Source of the DNA: Lachnospiraceae bacterium
GTDB taxonomy: Bacteria > Bacillota > Clostridia > Lachnospirales > Lachnospiraceae
Reading direction: 5' to 3'
Length of the DNA stretch: 19,005 bases
Assembly: GCA_900766575.1 (NCBI GenBank)
Contig: CAAFVW010000153.1
Location: forward strand, 1-19,005
Shown here: positions 16,590 to 19,005 of the stretch, one piece after another
How the letters are laid out: every line of letters starts with the position of its first letter
Position numbering within the stretch: the stretch's first letter is position 1
The notes under the pieces: generated by a model
Databases searched by the model: none
The model's input: only the letters and a program-made list of their open reading frames with translations
What the model was told of the DNA's origin: nothing
Translations under genes and position numbers: made by a program

Positions 16590-17411
16590 TCAACCTCTGC
16601 CGTCATGATAGATTTCCATCCGGTCCGGCCAGGCCCTGCAAATCAGACTCAGATTATATTTTTCTGCCAGTTCCACCGCCTGATCTGTCGGCACCGCTTT
16701 GGATGCCAGCACCGGAATCCCGGCAGCAATCACCTTCTGTACCATATCTGTAGGTACGCGCCCCGTGGTAAACAAAATACATTTTTTTAAATCAAGCTTC
16801 TCATGCAGCGCATACCCGATACATTTATCCAGTGCATTGTGTCTGCCGATATCCTCCATATGACAGACACATTTTCCCTCTATTCCCAGATAACAGCTAT
16901 GAGTTCCGCCAGTCTGTCTGTGCAGTCCGGAATCTTTTGCAAATTCTTCGGCCAATGCAAAAATCCATTCCTTCTGCCACGCGCTCTGTGGCAGTCTTGC
17001 CAGCTCTTTTCTGCCATTTCGTTCCAGAAAAGTCTGGTTTCCCGTGCAACAGGTTGCTTCTCTGCCGGAAGCTGTCCTGCTATCCTCGCTGTTTAAATTT
17101 TCCTGTAAAAAAACTCTGGCACTTCTGCCACTCTCGCAGATCGTAATACTTTCCACATCGCTGACTCCACGGATCCATCCTTCTGTAAACAGTCGTCCCA
17201 GCACCAGTTCCACCAGGTGATCTGCCGTACATGTCAACCGGAAAATCAGCTGTTCGTTCACATACACATCCAGAAAGTGCTCGCAGATAATATCCCTTTC
17301 TGTTGTAATCTCCGCCGGATTTTCATTATTTTCCGTAATTCCTGAAGTCACCGCAATATAGGGCTGTGGAATCACTTTATTCAGTTGTTCCATGCGGTCG
17401 TTGATCTGCAT
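16590..17411 (-). CDS. fdhD: Formate dehydrogenase accessory sulfurtransferase FdhD
   Basis: Transfers sulfur to the bis-MGD cofactor and delivers it to formate dehydrogenase. The 273-aa form contains TERDIICEHFLDVYVNE, the conserved TGGTHSCYLG and EDIGRHNALDKCIGYAL motifs, LFTTGRVPTDMVQK and the terminal SLICRAW. The Cys pair that E. coli FdhD uses (Cys121-x-x-Cys124) aligns with a region here reading TCCTG, so the cysteines are adjacent rather than spaced by two, which is a deviation. An open frame runs to 17582, but the promoter and operator lie inside that stretch. The ATG at 17409-17411 has GAGGAG nine bases upstream. It is first in the ten-gene cofactor operon, and its product fits the fdhBA genes at the other end. 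Confidence 0.93.
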   Translation of the reverse strand: MQINDRMEQLNKVIPQPYIAVTSGITENNENPAEITTERDIICEHFLDVYVNEQLIFRLTCTADHLVELVLGRLFTEGWIRGVSDVESITICESGRSARVFLQENLNSEDSRTASGREATCCTGNQTFLERNGRKELARLPQSAWQKEWIFALAEEFAKDSGLHRQTGGTHSCYLGIEGKCVCHMEDIGRHNALDKCIGYALHEKLDLKKCILFTTGRVPTDMVQKVIAAGIPVLASKAVPTDQAVELAEKYNLSLICRAWPDRMEIYHDGRG

Positions 17412-17461
17412 TAAGCCTGACTCCTCTATCTGTTTTCTACTTCTATCGCACGTTAATGAGC

Positions 17462-17506
17462 CTAATATTTTTGCTCCATTTTTATTGCTCGTAATAATAG
17501 TAACAT
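17462..17506 (-). other. Leader ORF of 14 codons in fdhD 5' region (doubtful)
   Basis: Between the expected transcription start (about 17518) and fdhD, an ATG opens a short frame, MLLLLRAIKMEQKY then TAG. It begins with four leucine codons, as attenuation leader peptides sometimes do, but no Shine-Dalgarno precedes it and no strong competing hairpins are seen. It may be chance. The rest of the roughly 107-base leader shows no riboswitch that I recognise, including no Moco-riboswitch-like core. Confidence 0.15.
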
Positions 17507-17511
17507 CTTTG

Positions 17512-17525
17512 TGAAAGCACTTACA
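17512..17525. promoter_or_regulatory. Palindromic operator TGAAAGCACTTACA at fdhD promoter
   Basis: This site differs at one base from the 14-bp site at the fdhB promoter, and it too begins at the last base of the -10 box and covers the start point. Unlike the fdhB copy it is not part of a longer inverted repeat, so what is shared is the 14-bp dyad plus the -10 region. It is a candidate repressor site for the whole cofactor operon. Confidence 0.6.
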
Positions 17526-17553
17526 TTTTACACCATCTAAGATATATCTGCAA
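17525..17553 (-). promoter_or_regulatory. Promoter of fdhD-led cofactor operon
   Basis: A -35 box TTGCAG (17548-17553), 17-base spacer, and -10 box TAAAAT (17525-17530). It has the same spacing as the fdhB promoter and is followed by the same GTAAGTGCTT sequence. It lies inside the long open frame upstream of fdhD, which argues for the shorter FdhD start. Confidence 0.7.
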
Positions 17554-17749
17554 GCAAAAAGACGCACAACTCTCTTACACACTCCATCGCAAACTACAAA
17601 TTCGACTTCTGTCGGTTGCCTCTACAAAATAACCAATTTTACAACTATTAATTTTGAGAGCTTCCAGTATTATCGGAGGTGATACAGATGGGAAATCTAT
17701 TGAAAGGTACATAGAGATGTTAGAAGCAATTGTCGGCATCGTTGGTACT

Positions 17750-17781
17750 ATTATTACGATTATCAGTATCATCGTAATAAT
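17750..17781. repeat. 11-bp perfect inverted repeat ATTATTACGAT / ATCGTAATAAT
   Basis: The arms at 17750-17760 and 17771-17781 are separated by 10 bases. The loop and following sequence also hold an 11-bp direct repeat ATCAGTATCAT (17762-17772 and 17783-17793) with 21-base period, which encodes a repeated hydrophobic heptad in the candidate peptide. Confidence 0.8.
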
Positions 17782-17803
17782 GATCAGTATCATACAGACT
17801 GCC

Positions 17804-17848
17804 CGAAAAAAGAAAACGCCTCCGGCTAGCCGACCGAAAGCGTCTTTT
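17804..17848 (-). terminator. Terminator of ilvE
   Basis: The stem pairs 17813-17819 with 17840-17846 and encloses a smaller CGGCTAGCCG dyad. On the minus strand it is followed by GCGTTTTCTTTTTT, a strong U tract. One stem position is a G-U pair in minus-strand RNA but an A-C mismatch in plus-strand RNA, which supports the minus orientation. It begins 12 bases after the ilvE stop. Confidence 0.8.
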
Positions 17849-17860
17849 GCAATAGGTTTA

Positions 17861-18886
17861 TTACTCAATTACATGAATCCATCCCTTAGGAGCTTCGATT
17901 CTGCCCATCTGGATACCGGTCAGAGTCTCATACAGCTTCTTGGTGGTAGGTCCCATCTCGTTCATGCCGCTGGGCAGGCAGATCTCTTTTCCATGGTCAA
18001 CGATCTTGCCTACCGGAGAGATTACTGCTGCAGTACCGCACAGACCAGCCTCTGCGAAGTCTTTTACTTCGTCCAGATATACTTCTCTCTCTTCTACTTC
18101 CAGTCCCAGATACTCCTTGGCAACATATACCAGAGAACGACGGGTGATGGAAGGAAGGATGCTGTCAGACTTGGGAGTTACGACCTTGTTATCCCTGGTA
18201 ACGAACAGGAAGTTCGCACCGCCGGTCTCTTCTACCTTGGTACGGGTAGCAGCATCCAGATACATATTCTCATCGTAGCCCTCCTTGTGAGCGGATACGA
18301 TAGCATGTAAGCTCATAGCGTAGTTCAGACCAGCCTTGATGTGGCCGGTTCCGTGAGGTGCCGCACGGTCAAAATCGGTAACACGGATGGTCAGAGGCTT
18401 AGCACCGCCCTTGAAGTAAGGTCCTACAGGGGTACACAGAATACGGAACTGATACTCATCCGCAGGCTTTACGCCGATGACAGGGTTGCTGCCGAACATA
18501 TAAGGACGAATGTACAGAGTTGCGCCGCTGCCATAAGGGGGCACGAAAGCATCGTTCGCCTTAACAGTCTGGGTAACAGCTTCTACGAAACGCTCCTTGG
18601 GGAAAACAGGCATCTCCAGTCTTGCTGCGGAAGACTCCAGACGTTCACCGTTTAAGTCAGGACGGAAGGTTACGATATGTCCGTCTTCTGTGGTGTAGGC
18701 CTTCAGACCCTCGAATACGGTCTGTGCATACTGCAGTACACCTGCACACTCATTTAATACGATGTTGGGGTCCTGGGTCAGCTGACCGTCATCCCATTTG
18801 CCGTCCTTGTAATTGGACACATATCTGTAATCCGTAGGGATATAACCGAAACCGATGTTGCCCCAGTCAATGTTCTTCTTTTCCAT
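17861..18886 (-). CDS. ilvE: Branched-chain amino acid aminotransferase
   Basis: PLP-dependent class IV aminotransferase that interconverts Leu, Ile and Val with their 2-oxo acids in the cytosol. The 341-aa chain is of the longer BCAT type. It shows QTVFEGLKAY (55-64), an Arg-rich IRPYMFGS region, the GHIKAGLNYA motif with the PLP lysine at K184, and EETGGANFLFV further on, the signature of the family. The frame extends upstream to 18916, but only the ATG at 18884-18886 has a Shine-Dalgarno (AAGAAGGA, about nine bases away). It has its own promoter and terminator and no evident link to the formate dehydrogenase genes. D-amino acid transaminase is a relative but is shorter. Confidence 0.95.
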   Translation of the reverse strand: MEKKNIDWGNIGFGYIPTDYRYVSNYKDGKWDDGQLTQDPNIVLNECAGVLQYAQTVFEGLKAYTTEDGHIVTFRPDLNGERLESSAARLEMPVFPKERFVEAVTQTVKANDAFVPPYGSGATLYIRPYMFGSNPVIGVKPADEYQFRILCTPVGPYFKGGAKPLTIRVTDFDRAAPHGTGHIKAGLNYAMSLHAIVSAHKEGYDENMYLDAATRTKVEETGGANFLFVTRDNKVVTPKSDSILPSITRRSLVYVAKEYLGLEVEEREVYLDEVKDFAEAGLCGTAAVISPVGKIVDHGKEICLPSGMNEMGPTTKKLYETLTGIQMGRIEAPKGWIHVIE

Positions 18887-18959
18887 TTTGTATTCCTTCT
18901 TTCCTCGGTTTACCACTCTGCCTGTTGATTTCTCTTAACAGAATTTATTGATTTTCATT

Positions 18960-18985
18960 ATTATACCATTTGTAATAAAAGTCAA
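18960..18985 (-). promoter_or_regulatory. Probable ilvE promoter (extended -10)
   Basis: TGGTATAAT gives a perfect -10 box (18960-18965) with the TGn extension. A TTGACT lies at 18980-18985, but with only 14 bases between, so it is either not used with this -10 or pairs with AATAAT (18957-18962) at 17 bases. The leader of about 65 bases is too short for a T-box riboswitch. Confidence 0.55.
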
Positions 18986-19005
18986 TATACACATTTATGC
19001 TTTCC

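Larger units (their letters stand above)
17675..17855 (+). other. Possible plus-strand small hydrophobic peptide region (unproven)
   Basis: This is the only candidate gene on the plus strand and part of the gene-poor stretch 17412-17860. A strong GGAGGTGAT (17675-17683) precedes an ATG at 17688 that yields only MGNLLKGT before a stop. Two bases later an ATG at 17717, with AAAGG nine bases before it, opens a frame starting MLEAIVGIVGTIITIISII and continuing through a roughly 24-residue membrane-like segment to QTARKKK, reminiscent of type I toxin peptides. Against it: this frame has no stop until 18310, running antisense through the ilvE terminator and into ilvE. A -1 shift at the A-run near 17806-17811 would stop it at about 17855. 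No convincing promoter is seen. It may be a decayed or chance ORF. Confidence 0.25.

Noticed and set aside
17411..17518. Moco (moco-II/MoCo RNA) riboswitch in the fdhD leader
   Set aside because: The leader is short and AT-rich with no strong paired core; I could not fit the known motif.
17575..17868. 97-codon minus-strand frame between ilvE and fdhD
   Set aside because: It starts at a TTG inside the ilvE stop region, has no Shine-Dalgarno, and runs through the ilvE terminator; the hydrophobic run comes from the palindromic DNA also read on the other strand.
18887..18958. T-box riboswitch before ilvE
   Set aside because: The leader is only about 65-70 bases, with no specifier stem, T-box sequence or terminator.

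Overview
The window looks like a chromosomal segment of a Gram-positive anaerobe of the Clostridia, most likely a Lachnospiraceae-type gut bacterium. This is inferred from Firmicute-style Shine-Dalgarno sequences and promoters, a PrsA foldase lipoprotein, a CIRCE heat-shock operator, and an anaerobic formate dehydrogenase with its molybdopterin machinery. No database search was possible. All confidently called genes lie on the minus strand; I found no rRNA, tRNA, insertion sequence or CRISPR array.

Right to left (the direction of transcription), the layout is: (1) ilvE, a branched-chain aminotransferase, with its own promoter and a terminator. (2) A spacer of about 450 bases holding the fdhD promoter and leader and a doubtful plus-strand small hydrophobic peptide. 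(3) A compact ten-gene molybdenum-cofactor and molybdate-uptake operon: fdhD, moeA, a mobA-mobB fusion, a second MoeA-like molybdopterin-binding protein with a Cys-rich tail, moaC, modA, modB, modC, moaA and a MOSC-MogA fusion. Many of its genes overlap or are separated by only a few bases. (4) A second promoter followed by fdhB-fdhA, which encode a formate dehydrogenase resembling the NADP-linked Moorella type, with cysteine at the usual selenocysteine position; it ends in a clear terminator. (5) prsA. (6) htpG, running off the left edge, with a perfect CIRCE element next to its promoter.

The genes of parts 3 and 4 form one functional unit. ModABC imports molybdate or tungstate. MoaA and MoaC make cPMP, while MogA-like and MoeA proteins insert the metal. 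MobA adds GMP to give the bis-MGD cofactor, and FdhD sulfurates it for insertion into FdhA. FdhB then links formate oxidation (or CO2 reduction) to a nicotinamide pool. MoaD, MoaE and MoeB, needed for molybdopterin synthase, are not in the window.

The most interesting observation is regulatory. The fdhD and fdhB promoters share a palindromic site, TGWAAGCACTTACA, at the same place relative to their -10 boxes, which suggests one repressor for cofactor supply and apoenzyme. At fdhB this site sits inside a near-perfect 18-bp inverted repeat that looks like a terminator for the upstream operon with the fdhBA promoter embedded in it.
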